Positions 9,627 through 23,070 are shown, numbered from the stretch's first letter. The stretch: 64,000 bases of DNA from CAWBVG01 sp963792175 (GCA_963792175.1 CAWBVG010000031.1:345012-409011), one strand, 5' to 3'. Numbers and translations are program-made. Notes: generated by a model from the sequence alone, not told the origin.

Positions 9627-12600
9627 TTACGGCACCTTGCTCACATACAAGCCGGTCCAATATCCGGGTCCCAGGTCGTTCGGCAGCGTGTCGGTTCCAA
9701 GCAGCGTCGCCTCCACGCTGTCTACCATCGGTACGATGAAGCCAACGGCGATTCGGCCTCCCGCGGGAATCGTGACTGGCGTATCGAACACAATCGTGAA
9801 CGTTCCAAGCGGGTCACTCGGGGCCATCGCCGGCGCCGTCGCTGACCTGAGCACGTTGTTTCGGTCCGGGATTAGGATTGGCTCCTCAGGTCCAATGACT
9901 GACCCGACGACGACTGGAACCAAAACCACCGTCGAGTCGACGTTGACTTTTCCATAGAGCGTCACCCGGTCGACGCTGACGTCCGTCTCTCCGGTGTTGG
10001 CGATGATCTCGTAGAAGTCTTTGCGGTGGGACCCGGCTCCTGCGAGCGTGCCAAACTGATGGTATAGTCCGGGGTTTGTGGAACCGGTGCTATTCAGCAT
10101 GCTGGTTTGCGAGTACATCATCCCCGCCGCGTTCCCTGCGTCCAGGTAGGGATTCCCCGTTCGCCAGGCACAGGCTGCCTTGTGTCAGGATGCGAATGTC
10201 GTCAGGCGAACCGTAGACATTCGTGCATACCGTGACAGTCCGCCGATCGGCGGACAAAGAGATCTGATCCTGGGCTCCAGCCGCAGTCGAGCACCCACCA
10301 GTCCATTCGTAACCCTGACCGTTTGAGCCGTGTGATACAGCGTTAACGGGGCTCCCAATTGCCCGTTGCTGGCCACGAGGTTGTTGTAGAGCACGATGAT
10401 CCCCAGAACGTCCGTATCGAAGGTCCACGAGGCGGTCTGGGTGTTCTGCACGATGCCAGGCTGATCGTGATGGAGATAGGTGCTATTCACGACTGTCCCG
10501 GCCGGGATGTCGAGTGGTGTGACCTGATTGGCAGAGTTAACCGTACCCGGCTCCGAGATGTCGACGTGCACCGGAGAGGTCAGGGTGAAATTTCTTTCTC
10601 GACGAACAGGAACATATTGGTCGTGCTCGTGAGGTCATCAACCAAGACCGACGGCGGCGGGGCGATGACTAGCACGCCTGCGATGTGGTCGTGGACCGTT
10701 CCGTCCGCATTGTTGTAGTTGCCCGTTGTATCAGTGAAAGTCCACGGATCGGTCGGATAGTCGCCGACATCCGTGTGCATCGTCCCGCTGAGATTCGCCG
10801 CCGCGAGCCCCTCACCCTCGCCGATCACCCCGTGGCAGGCACCGGACGCGGTGTGGGGACTACCGTCAAACGGTAGTTGTACCCCGTGACCACACACACC
10901 GGGTTCGCTTTGGCGATTGCGTCGGTGACCGTTCCGCTGGTCGCGTTGTAATTGTTGTTGCCATCAAACGTCCAGGGATCCGCCGGATAGCCGCCGGCGT
11001 TGGTGTGGGTCGTCGCCACCGTGTGCAGGAACGCCGTCAGATTCGAGGCACGGCCTCCACCCCGATAGCGGATCCCCCCGCCGTATGCGGATTGCCGTCG
11101 AAGACGACGTTGTATCCGACCACGACGATGATCGCGTTGGCCTTGTTGATCGTCAGCGTCCCCTCGATGAACACGGGGAAGTCGTAGTTGGTCGCCGCAG
11201 GGTGCCCGCCCGCCGGCGTAATCGGGTAGCTGCCGGCGCCGATCGCCGCGATCGCCGCGCCCGAGAGGGCGGCGCGCCCGACAGCGCGCCGGACCCGCGC
11301 AGTCCGGCGTCCGTTTCGCTGTTCACGAAATCCGGTGAGCGTTGCGGTGAACGGCGAGTAGAGGGCGCCGTCGTAGGTCTTGATCTTGTTGCCGGCGGTC
11401 ACTGTCAGATGCGCCTTCTGAATCGTCTGCGTCATCGCAGTCGACGTGCTGCCGTAGAACACCGGGTCCGGCGGGCACAGCACGGACGTGTTGCCGCAAT
11501 AGACCGCGGTAATCGAGTGCGGCCCGGCGTTCAACAGAGATGGCAGGGATGCCGTGCTGAAGGTCGCCTGACCTGCGCTGAGCGTTCCGGTCCCGAGCGT
11601 CGTCGCGCCATCCTTGAAAGTCACGGTTCCGGTTGGCGTTCCCAATTGGGGCGAGACGGGAGTCACGATCGCGGTGAACGTAACCGTATCTCCGTAGACG
11701 GACGGATTCTTCGACGAGAAGAGATCGGTGATCGTATGACGAGATACGACGGTGATCGTGACCGTCGCCGGGCTGGAATCAGGGCTCATCGGCGTCGATC
11801 CATCCGTCCACAGCCCGTCGTGCGCCACGTACGTGAACGTGTCGGCCGGTGACGACTCGAAATCGTCGTTCGGCACATAACTGAACGAACCGTCCTCGTT
11901 CAGCGTGAAGCTCTTGGCGTGCCGGTCCGGTCACGAGCCTGGCTCGAAGCCCCGCGTGGTTGCTGTCAGCGTCGGTGTCGTTGTCCAGGACGTTGGCCCG
12001 TCAGCGGCGCGTGTCTTCGTTACCGTTGTAGCTGTCGGGGTTCGCGACTGGCGCATCGTTCACGGCCGTGATGCTGGCGAACGAGAGGCTCGTCCCCTTG
12101 GAGCCGTAGTCCGCCGCATTCGTGTACGTAAACGGGACGCCGTTTGGAAGTTCTGTCGGATCGACGATCGGCGTCGCCGGCGGTGTCGCCACGGTGGCGA
12201 TTGGCGCTGGCGCGCCCGAGCGAGTCAGGATGTACTGCGAAGGGCGTCACGGAGCTGGGCGCCAGCCACGTGAGGCTGGTCCTGTGCAGCGATACGGCTC
12301 CTGGCGAGGGATCGGGACACGATACTCCGCCAATCACGCACGCCGTGAATCCATTCGCGGGAGCGCCGCCCGAACCAATGCACCGTTTCGACGCTGATGC
12401 CTTCGGCCAACGCGTCGCCTTCGGCCAGCGCGTCGCCTTCGGCCAGCGCATCGCCTTCCGCCAGGGCATCGCCCTCCGCCAGCGCATCACCTTCGGCCAG
12501 CGCGTCGCCTTCGGCCAGCGCATCGCCTTCCGCGAGCGCATCGCCTTCGGCCAGCGCATCGCCCTCCGCCAATGCATCTCCCTGCGACAACAGTCCGAAG

Positions 12601-15256
12601 TTCCGGCCACCGCCGATCTGATCGAGGCGAAGAGTGTGCCAGTCGTCGGAGCCCTGCAACGAACTGCTGAGTGCGCCGTCGAAGTTCACGTCCTGGAAGA
12701 CTATGGCGATTTCGCGTTCACGCTCCAGTTCGTCATGTCGAACGTGTCGGGAGTGTCGTAGCGAAACATCTTCGTCAAGTTGGTCAACGGTGCAAAGACG
12801 ACCGTCGCACCGGGCGAGTGCGGGACCGGCGTGGTGCGCGCCACGGTGAATGTCGTTCCCGTTACCGCGGTCACCCTCAGCACTTCGGAATCGATCCGAA
12901 TGCCAAACGGCCCGGTCGGGGGAAACCCGTCCTTCGAAGCGACCACGAGCGACGTCGCCGTGCCATTGATCGCGGCGTTCAACTTGGTCTGCGCGGCCGT
13001 GCAGAACTTGGTGAGCGGCTGGGCGACACCGAACGCAGGGGTACCGTCCGCGATCGGAGCGAACCAGGAAAGCCGATAAGGCGACGCCGGGCTCGTGCCG
13101 GCTTCCTACTGCGTTCTCATTAACGCTGAGGCCGGCGAGTTGTCCGCCCGAGAGATCCGCAACTTGAACCGCGCTGCCGTCCTTGAACAGTCCGTGCCCC
13201 TGAAACAGGTAGTTCATGACGCTGACGTTGAACGGCCCGCAGTTTGCCGGGACGAACGTGGGGATGACCGTGTTCCCCTGTTTGCGGCCCCAGGTCGGCG
13301 GCGCACCGCCATGCCACAGATACAGGTTGTGACCAAGCTCGTGCAGCGTGGTCGCAATTTGAATGTACGGCTTCCCGACGAAGTTGATCGTGTCCCATAG
13401 ACCGAGCGTCACCATGACGTTGCTGCCAGGCTGATGGGCGATGCCCGATGTGCTGACGGCGCATGGAAATCCGGCAGGGCCGGATCGGTAGACTTGGCCT
13501 TTCCGCGCGCGTGGGCGTACGTCACCAAGTGGACAAGACCGTCGCGCTTCTCATCGAACCGGATTCGCGGGCAGGTTCCGTTGTCGATACACGCTTTTCT
13601 CGCGGCCGTCGTCAACTCCGTCCCGTCGTTAGCGACGTGCTGATTCTTGTAGTGCTCGTACCCGAGCATCCATCCGAGCGTGCCCGGATAATCCGGAAAC
13701 TGGCACGTCCATCGCGGCGGGTTCACCGTGTCCGGAACGCATGCCACTTCCGTGAACGTCTCCCCGCCACGAGCCTCGGACCCGTCCACCAGATACTGAT
13801 CCGCCTCGGTGGAAGCGTATGGGCTCACGCCGACGAAGCTCGGATACGGCTTGAGGGCGTGGTACGCGCTGAGAGGGCCGACATCGAAGTGCGCGTGAAT
13901 GTGATTGGGGCTGTTCAGAAGAATGTCGCCCAGCCCTTTGATGACTTCCGGCCATGGCAGGTGATTGTGGCCTCTCGAGTCGACCAATTGCGTGATTGGG
14001 GGACTGGCAGTCAGGTCGAACGGCGCAGCCGCGGAGCCATACGTCGTTCCCGGACGAGCCGTCATCGCGTTGAGTTCGACGATGATGTCCTGTTGCCCGG
14101 TGCGTGCCCCCATGGCGTAGAGATTCGGAAGGGACACGCCATCCGGATCTTTGAGGCCTGCGGCGGCGTCTTCGAGTCCGTCCGGGAGACCGTCATGGTC
14201 GTCGTCCTTGACCGCCGTGCTGAACATGATCGCGCCCAGCGTGAGGCATTCGTACGGCGTGGCCTTAGTGTGGTCAATCGTCGTGGTCGCGGTTTCGCCG
14301 TAGTCCAGTTGATTCGTGTCCATCGACATCAACGAGCTGACGTTGAAGGTCGGATTCGCCCAGCCACGGTCCGAGGATTTGTTGCTGTCCGGAAAAGGAT
14401 TCGTCGCGATGAGCGTCCCATTGAAGAAGATTCGTTCGTTCGGATTCTTCGCGCCTGTTCCCGCGATGTACGTGATCTTGGCGGAGGGGGTGGGGGACGA
14501 TTTGTAAAACCCCTGGAGGGTTTGCGTCGTCGTCGCGCCCTGAGGCTGGACGTAGACGCCGTCGTTGACGACGATCTTTCTCAACGGTTCCGTCGGATCC
14601 CGGTAGACGACGAACAGGCTGGCGCCCGCGCTTTGCGGAGCGATTGTTCGACGTTCCCGCTTCCGGCAGGGTCACGGTGTTCAGCGCGAGACCGTTGGCC
14701 TGCAAATCCGCGTCGTTGACCAGGCGGCTTTCGGGCTTCTTGACGTTCGGGTTCAACTGCAGCAGGTGGAGCACGTCGGCGCGGAACATCGACAGCGTCA
14801 ACGACGAGCCGCTGAGCAAAGCATGACGCGCCAATCACCGGCATCGATTTCGCTTTCACGACCTGATGTACGTTCGCATCGATGACCGGTTGACCGCTGA
14901 ACTTGACCGGCGTGGTTTGCGGGTTCAGGTTGGCGGAACCGGGAACGTCGATCGTCTCCCAGTACAAGTACGCTGCGAGGATGTCCGCGTTGGCCGGCAC
15001 GCCCGCTCATATGGATCGTGCCGGTCGCGAAGCCATTCACGCACTGGCCCTGGCGAGGTCGACACCGCCCGACGACGTAGTTGCCGGTGACCAGAAACCC
15101 GGTTGAGTAGGGCAGCGGGTTCTGGCCCTGGGCCTGCCCGTGCGTTTGCGCGATGAGCGCGGCAAGGCCGATCGAGAGCAGCCCAGCTGCAAACGACCTC
15201 CACAAACGTGCGTGCCGCCGGCCGGATCCCGATGCGGATGCGTGTGAGGTCGTCAT
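9627..15256 (-). CDS. Giant secreted metzincin-like repeat protein, paralogue 2 (frameshifted)
   Basis: ATG at 15256 (AAAGAGACG upstream) begins a long signal peptide with core FAAGLLSIGLAALIAQ, then NPLPYSTGFLVTGNYV as in paralogue 1. The longest clean stretch (13409-14584) includes DDDHDGLPDGLEDAAAG, a calcium-loop-like DxDxDG segment. The zinc site is HELGHNLYLWHGG (13305-13343) with the Met-turn SVMNYLFQ about 13210. Ten GDALAE units follow, then fibronectin-like, cadherin-like (VNDAPVANPDSY), Ig-like (FTAIVTPVSPQLGTP), and MBG repeats with the signature YNVVFDGNPHTAGGSA, repeated as RLTFDGSPHTASGA. The C-terminal region of about 250 residues (to TAA at 9627) is absent from paralogue 1 and ends GYWTGLYVSKVP. 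About 1875 aa if frames are joined; some six or more frame changes, for example near 10583 where FVEKEISP should read FVERNFTLTSP. Likely exported protease; substrate unknown. Confidence 0.7.
12402..12581 (-). repeat. 18-bp tandem repeat, 10 copies, encoding GDALAE hexapeptides
   Basis: Ten in-frame GDALAE units sit at the same place as the nine-unit array of paralogue 1, after LLSQ and before the fibronectin-like domain. The copy number differs by one between paralogues, so units have been gained or lost since duplication while the frame and the peptide were kept. The hexapeptide is acidic and small-residue rich. I cannot say whether it is a linker, a beta-solenoid turn or a metal-binding element. 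Confidence 0.95.
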
Positions 15257-15365
15257 AGTCGTCTCTTTCAGATTTCGCGTTGCAGATACAGATAACGTCG
15301 CAGAATCACAAAACTAACTCGACCATTCTGCTGAATCGGGCAGTGCTGCGCAAGGACATTCGTTC

Positions 15366-15382
15366 GTTACTGTACCGTAAGT
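15366..15382 (-). promoter_or_regulatory. Palindromic element upstream of paralogue 2 (TTAC-N-GTAC-N-GTAA)
   Basis: TTACTGTACCGTAA is a 14-bp palindrome apart from the two N positions and is followed by GT. It lies 111 bp upstream of the start at 15256, in the divergent region shared with ettA. The match to the element before paralogue 1 is 14 of 16 positions, whereas flanking DNA has diverged, so this is conserved for function or very recent. On the gene-proximal side, CTTGCGC and GTTTTGTG are also shared. Confidence 0.65.
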
Positions 15383-15436
15383 GTCTGCTAGAGTCCTATT
15401 AAATGGGTTCTTTATAGCGATTTACAGCCGGCACGA

Positions 15437-15465
15437 GGCCAATAAATTGGCCAGTGAGGCCAATT
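15437..15465. promoter_or_regulatory. Clustered GGCCAA/TTGGCC inverted repeats upstream of ettA
   Basis: GGCCAATAAATTGGCC (15437-15452) is a perfect 6-4-6 inverted repeat. A third half-site, GGCCAATT, follows at 15458-15465, so TTGGCC-N5-GGCCAA is also symmetric, and another TTGGCCA lies near 15491. They sit 75-100 bp before ettA. Possible operator for ettA or the divergent gene; no regulator can be named. Confidence 0.35.
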
Positions 15466-15538
15466 CAGCGGCAGAGCTGGCTGGGGACCGTTGGCCAGCG
15501 CCGCGTCGGCGTGCAGGCCTGTAGAATGGCTGGATCCT

Positions 15539-17212
<1,674 letters not shown>

Positions 17213-17222
17213 CGAGCGAGTC

Positions 17223-17492
17223 ATGTGCAGAAACATCAAAACCCTGTTCAACTTCGATCCGCCGGCGACTGACGAGGAGATTCGGGCCGCATCGCTGCAA
17301 TTCGTTCGGAAATTGAGCGGCTTCAACGCGCCCTCCAAGGCGAACGCCGCGGCGTTCGAGCGTGCCATCGACGAGGTGTCGGCCACGGCCCGCCGGCTGA
17401 TCGATTCGCTCTCCACCACCGCCACGCCGCGAAACCGCGAGGAAGTGGCGGCCGCTGCAAAGGCTCGCGCGGCGGAACGGTTCAGCTTATAA
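17223..17492 (+). CDS. DUF2277 family protein
   Basis: An 89-residue intact protein starting MCRNIKTLFNFDPPAT, the conserved opening of DUF2277, with LQFVRKLSGFNAPSKAN in the middle and an alanine-rich helical end. The family is small, soluble and uncharacterised. It lies 10 bp after ettA, so co-transcription is likely, though a functional link is not established. ATG 17223 is the only plausible start. Confidence 0.85.
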   Translation: MCRNIKTLFNFDPPATDEEIRAASLQFVRKLSGFNAPSKANAAAFERAIDEVSATARRLIDSLSTTATPRNREEVAAAAKARAAERFSL

Positions 17493-17510
17493 TTTGTAAG
17501 CGAACGCTAA

Positions 17511-19932
17511 ATGGGGCCAGGTTTCCTCCGGACCGCGGCCGTCGGTGTGTTGTGTCTGGCGTGCGTGCTGATGGCGCGGGTGGTGGAGGCACAGCCACTT
17601 CGCGGCGTCGTCGTCGATCAGACCGGCCTGCCGCTGCCCGGCGCGATGGTGCAACTGCGCAACGGCGACGCCGTGATCGCGACGGTCGTCACCGGCGCCG
17701 ACGGGACGTTCGCGTTTCCGCCGGACGCGAGCGGTCCGACGCTCGCCGTCTCGCTCGACGGCTTCGAAACCAGCATCATCGCGTCGACTGACGCGTCCCG
17801 CATTGTCCTCGGCCTCGCCCGTGCGACCGACACGACGACGGTGATCGGCACGGCCGAACCGGCGGCTGCGGCGCCCACGACGGCGACGCTGGGCAGTACG
17901 ATGACGGCCAACACCGTCGCCCGCATGCCGTCGGCGCACATGAAGGCGCGCGAATCGCTGCCGCTGCTGCCATCGGTCGTGCGCGGACCGGATGGCCTGT
18001 TGCAACTGGGCGGCGCGCGCGCGTCGGACACGCCGCTGTTCATCGACGGATTCAACGTGACGAATCCGGCGACCGGGATTTCGTCGATCAACCTGCCTTT
18101 CGAAGCCGTCAAGGCCGTGGACGTGCTGCGCGATCCGATGGCGGTCACCTACGGCGACCTGGTCGGCGGGCTGGTGCAGATCCGGAGCACGTCGGGCGCC
18201 GATCGGTTCAAGTTCGGCGTGCAGGGGCTGGTCCCGCGCCCCCGGTTCACCAGCCCCGGCTTCGGCCGCCTCGAGGGCATCTTTCCCCGGGTCTACGGCG
18301 GCGGCGCGCGTCTCAACGGCCGCGTCCGTTATTTCGCCGCCGCGGAATACGACTACGAACGGATTCCCGTCCCGGAAGTGACCGACAACAACGGACCCGA
18401 CGTCGTCGACCAGAGCGCGACGATTTTCTGGCGGCTGGATGTGCAGGCGACGCCGCGCAGCAACATGAGCCTCGAGAGCCTGCTCTTCCCGACATCGACA
18501 CGCCGCAAGGCACTCAGCCCGCGCCGGCAGGAGGAGGCCACCACCGACTTCCACGCACACGATCGGTTTGTCGGCTTCACCGACCGCGTCGTGATCGACG
18601 ACTCGAGCGTGCTCACGATTCAGGCGAGCGCGCTGACGCACGACACGCGATCGATGCCGAACGGTCAGGGCATTTCGCACCTGTCCCCGGATGGATGGCG
18701 CGACAACTGGTTTGCGTCGGTCGAGCGCCGGTCGGTCCGGTACGGGGCCAAGGCATCGTGGCAGCAGACGCGGGTGATCGGGTCGACGCCGCACGATTTC
18801 ACGGTGGCCGGCGAGTTCGCCACGCGACGTCTCACAGGCTCGGTCGAGGAAACGTCCATCGCGGTGCTCGATGTCGACGGGCGGCTGGTACGGCAGGTTG
18901 AATTCGGACCGCGCAATACGAACATTCGATCCCAGGACACGCCGTTGTCGTTTTCTGCCCGCGACGTCTGGCAGCCCGGCGGCCGGATCACCATCGACGC
19001 GGGCGCGCGCGTCGACGGTGGCAGCGGCCATGCGCGCGCGACGCCCTCGGCCCGTGCCGGCGTGCGCTACGCACTCGACGAATCGGCGCGCACCGTGATC
19101 AAGGGCGGCTACGGCAGCTTCGTCGCCAGCCTGCCGCTGGCGGTCGAGGCGTACGCCGGATATCCGGTGCGCCTCGAACGCGACATCGATCCCGACACCG
19201 GCGAGACGCTCGGAGAGTTCGTCTACGATCCGTCGGTCGAGCCGCTGTCGCTGCCGCGCGCGCTTGACGGCGACCGCCGGAATCGAGCGGCAGATTACGC
19301 CGCGACTCGACCTGCAGATCAACGTCACCGATCGCCGGACCAGCCGGATTGCCACACTGCGTGTCCCGCCCGCCGGCGGCCTCTTGCCGGTCCGCAGCGA
19401 CGGATCGAGCGTCTATCGCGAGGTCGAGATTTCCGGACGCCGCCGGTGGGACGGCGACCAGCAGCTGTTCATCAGCTACGTGCGATCCTCGGGGCGAGGG
19501 GAGTTCAACGAATTCGCGACGCTCTTTCAGCAGCTGGCGGTGCCGTTGATTCAGCGCGCCGGCGTCACGCGATTGCCGACCGACGCCCGCGATCGCGTCA
19601 TCGCCTGGGGCACCGCGAATCTGCCGTACCGGATCGTCATCTCGCCGGTGGTGGAGTGGCGATCCGGGTTCCCCTACACCGTTGTCGACCAGCGATACGT
19701 GGCGGTCGAAACCAACGTCCGCTCGTTTCCAGCGTTCATGGCGACCGACCTGGTGATCTACAAGACCTTTACGGTGAAGAAGCGGTCGGCCGACCTCGGC
19801 ATCCAGTTGTTCAACGCGACGAACCACTTCAATCCCCGCGATGTGCACGCCGTGGTCGGCGCCCCTCGGCTGGGCGAATTCGCCAACAGCGTCCCGACCA
19901 TCCTCCGCGGCTTCATGATGCTCAAGTGGTAA
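17511..19932 (+). CDS. TonB-dependent-receptor-like outer-membrane protein with N-terminal carboxypeptidase-regulatory domain (one frameshift)
   Basis: A signal peptide (GVLCLACVLMARVVEA) is followed by a carboxypeptidase-regulatory-like domain (GVVVDQTGLPLPGAMVQL, residues about 30-110). A plug-like domain comes next (DTPLFIDGFNVTNP ... VDVLRDPMAVTYGDLVGG), then a long beta-rich barrel ending VPTILRGFMMLKW with the terminal aromatic typical of outer-membrane barrels. One frame change near 19260 splits it: ...VEPLSLPRALD then TATAGIERQITPRLDL. About 807 aa if joined. Related proteins in Acidobacteria and Bacteroidota take up or bind macromolecules, but the ligand here is unknown, and no TonB box or partner SusD is evident nearby. 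It starts only 18 bp after the DUF2277 gene. Confidence 0.85.
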
Positions 19933-20532
19933 GGAGTGTCGGCATCCTGATCTTCGACGATGTCGAAGTGCTGGATTTCGCCGGACCGTTCGAAGTCTTC
20001 TCCCGCACGCGCCTGATCGGCGGCGCCGAGTCGCGCCGGACCGACGACGCCGCCCCGTTCAAGGTCTTCACCGTCGCGCGATCGCGAGACACGATCACGG
20101 CGATCGGTGGGCTGAAGGTGATCCCGGATCACGCCGTGGCGCGACGCGCCCGCCATCGACATCCTGGTCATCCCGGGCGGCTTCGGCACACGCGCGTTGC
20201 TGCGCGACGAGCCGACGCTGGCGTGGGTGCGCGGCGCCGCATCTTCGGCCTCGCTCGTCACGTCCGTGTGCACGGGCGCCTTGTTGCTCGCCCAGGTTGG
20301 CCTGCTGGCCGGCCGGCGGGCCACGACGCACTGGGCGGCGCACGATCTGCTCGCCTCGCTCGACCCGTCCATACAGCTGGACCGCCAGTCGCGCGTCGTC
20401 AGCGACGGCATCGTGACATCAGCCGGCGTGTCGGCCGGCATCGACATGGCGTTCGACGTGGTGGAGCAGCTGTGCGGCAAGGCGGTCGCCGACGAGACGG
20501 CTCACTACATCGAGTACCGCCGGTCGCGATAA
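19926..20532 (+). CDS. DJ-1/PfpI family protein, isonitrile-hydratase-like (one frameshift)
   Basis: The sequence VGILIFDDVEVLDFAGPFEVFS opens a DJ-1/PfpI fold, and SVCTGALLLAQVGLLAG carries the nucleophile-elbow cysteine. TTHWAAHDLL and GIVTSAGVSAGIDMAFDVV match the isonitrile hydratase/AraC-associated DJ-1 subgroup. No helix-turn-helix follows, so it is the stand-alone enzyme form of about 200 aa. The frame changes near 20143: removing one C gives DHAVADAPAIDILVIPGG, the expected glyoxalase-like strand. The GTG start at 19926 overlaps the end of the preceding receptor gene by 7 nt; other starts are not in frame. Substrate unknown. Confidence 0.8.
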
Positions 20533-20582
20533 GCTAGATCGACCATCCGACACGGCTCGCGGGATCGCCACGGCAGGAGATC

Positions 20583-23065
20583 GTGAAGCGACACAGCCAG
20601 TGCCGGGCTGATCCAGGACGCGCGCTATGCCATGCGCCTGCTGCGACGCGAGCCGGGGTTTACGGCCGTCGCGATTCTGACGATGGCGCTGGGGATCGGC
20701 GCGACGACGACGCTGTTCAGCGTCGCCTACGGCGTCCTGCTCAAACCGCTGCCGTGGCCGCATGCCGATCGTCTCGTGCGCGTCACGGAGACGCGCGCCG
20801 GCCGCATCGGACGCGTCCGCGGCACCGTGATGAACGGCACCTATCTCGCGTGGGCGGAGCATCCGACGACCATCGATGGGCTTGCCGGCTGGATGCGCCG
20901 AACGCAGACGATGACGATCGCTGGCGGCGAACCCCGGCGCGTACCGCTCATCTCCATTACGCCCAGCAGCTTTCCGCTGCTCGAGGCGCGCCCGTTGCTC
21001 GGCCGTTCGTTTGCGGAAGGCGAAGGGGCGCGCGGGACGCCCGGCGTGGCGTTGCTCTCGTACGGTTTGTGGCAGAGAGCAGTTCGGCGGGCGTCCGGAA
21101 GCCGTGGGCAGCGAACTACGGCTGGACGAGCAGCCGTACACGATTGTCGGTGTCATGCCGCGCGAGTTTGCGTTTCCCGATCGCGAGGCGCGCCTGTGGA
21201 CCGCGTGGGTCGTCCCGGGAGTGAACGGACCGCAGGGCTTACTGACCGGTGTCATTTTCTCCGCGCTCGCCCGGTTGCGTGAAGGCGTCACGCCGGCGCA
21301 GGCGGAGGCGGAAGCCACCGCGCGGGCGCGCAGCGCACCCGACGCCAGCCAGGTCGCGCTGGCGCTCTTCGGCGCGAAGGAGCCGATCGACATTGCCGTG
21401 ACAGCCGGCGCGCGACGCGTTGACCCAGGACGTCAAGCCGGCGATCGTCGTGTTGCTCGCGGCGGTCGCGCTGCTGCTCGTCACCGCGACGGCCAATGTG
21501 GCGAGCCTGCAGTTGGCGCGCGCCGCGACGCGGCGCCACGAACTCGCGATTCGCGCGGCGATTGGCGCAGGTACCGCGCGGCTGACGCGGCAACTGCTGG
21601 TCGAAAGCGGGATCCTCGGCCTGGCCGGAGGAGCCGCTGGCCTGGCGTTGGCCGTGGCGCTTCATCGGATGCTGCCGGCGATTCTGCCCGCCGATTTCCC
21701 TCGTCTGGACGACGTGGCCGTGGACTATCGCGTGCTGCTGTTTGCCGTGGTGATCTCGCTGGCCGCCAGCGTGGCGTGCGGGCTGATGCCGGCGTTCGAC
21801 GCGCGGCGCGTCGATCTGGCGGAATCGCTGGGCGATGGCGGGTCTCAATCGCGCAGCAGCGCGGGCGCACGCACGGCAAGGATCCGCACGCTGATCATGG
21901 CCGGCCAGGTGGCCGTCGCCTGCCTGTTGCTGGTCGGCGCGTCGCTGCTGGGGCGCAGCTTCGTCGCGCTGATGAACGCCGATCGCGGGTACGACCCGTC
22001 GAATCTGCTGACGGCGCGCCTGTCTCTGCCCGCGGCCTACTCGATGGAGCGGCGGGTTCAGGTGCTCGACGGTATCGCCGGCCGCCTTCGCGGCGTGGCG
22101 GGCGTGCGCGACGTCGCGTATGGGAACGCGCTGCCGCTGCTGACCGCCGGTGGATTCCGCGCGTTCAAGATGCGTCCGCCTTCGGATCCGTCGATTGAAG
22201 TCGACGTCAATGCCATCGAGCGCGTCGTCAGCCCGGGCTACTTCAGCGCGTTGGGCCTGCGCCTCTCGGCAGGGCGGACGCTGTCCGAGACGGACACGAT
22301 GACCGCGCCGCCAGTGATCGTGGTCAACCGGTCGTTCGCCGCCAGGTACCTGGGGGCGTCGCCTCTCGGCGCCATGGTGCCGAACCTGGGGATGTGCCGC
22401 GGCAACGGCGATCGCTGGCAGGTTGTCGGCGTCGTCGAGGACATGCGGCAGGGATCTGTCACGGACACGCCGCAGGCGGAGCTGTTTCTGCCGTTCAGGC
22501 AGACTGGCTGCACGAGCGCCGCGGCCGATCCGATCGTGATCGTGCGCAGCAGCGGCGATCCGGTGCCGTACGCGTCGCATCCTCCGGGATCTCGTCAAAC
22601 AGGAAGCGCCGGCGCTGGCGCTCGACTCGGTGATGACGATGGACGATCGCGTGATGACCAGCCTGGCGAGGCCGCGCACCTACGCGCTGCTGCTGGCGGG
22701 CTTTGCGGCGTTTGCGCTGGCGATTGCCGGCGTCGGTCTGTTCGGCGTCCTGTCGTACAGCGTGGCCCAGCGGACGCGGGAAATCGGCGTGCGGACGGCG
22801 CTCGGCGCTCAGGCGCGCGACATCGTGCGCATGGTCTTCCGTGAGGGACTTGCCATCACGGCGCTGGGTGTCGTGACCGGTCTCTTGATGTCCGCCGCCG
22901 CGGCGCGATCGCTGTCGACGTTCTTGTTCGGCGTGACCGCATTCGACGCCACGAGTTTTCTCGTGGTGCCGCTTGTACTGGCCGTGCGTCGCCGTCGCCG
23001 CCTGCCTCGTGCCCGCACGGCGAGCCGCGCGAGTCGATCCGCTGCAGGCGCTGCGCGCGAACTAG
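20583..23065 (+). CDS. Orphan ABC-type macrolide-exporter-like permease of the ADOP family (frameshifted)
   Basis: The N-terminus LIQDARYAMRLLRREPGF and the first helix AVAILTMALGIGATTTLFSV are the ADOP (acidobacterial duplicated orphan permease) hallmark. A MacB-like periplasmic domain follows, then FtsX-type helices (VVLLAAVALLLVTATANVASLQLARA), a second periplasmic domain, and a last FtsX block (FAAFALAIAGVGLFGVLSYSVAQRTREIGVR). The end, in a shifted frame, reads ARVDPLQALRAN. About 820 aa. No ATPase gene is adjacent, as is usual for this family; function is unknown. GTG 20583 has AGGAGA just upstream, but the frame changes before codon 10. Further changes lie near 21070 (deleting one A gives LWQEQFGGRPEAVG), 21415, 22580 and 22985. 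Confidence 0.85.
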
Positions 23066-23070
23066 TACGG

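Noticed and set aside
12397..12621. Plus-strand ASPSAS-repeat peptide over the GDALAE array
   Set aside because: Antisense translation of the 18-bp repeat; the minus frame is continuous with the protease gene.
17487..19355. Minus-strand open frame of more than 600 codons opposite the TonB-receptor-like gene
   Set aside because: Arginine-rich low-complexity translation without any recognisable domain; the plus strand has signal peptide, plug and barrel features.
20583..23065. MacB-type efflux pump operon
   Set aside because: Only the permease is present, with the ADOP N-terminal motif; no ATPase or membrane-fusion gene is adjacent.
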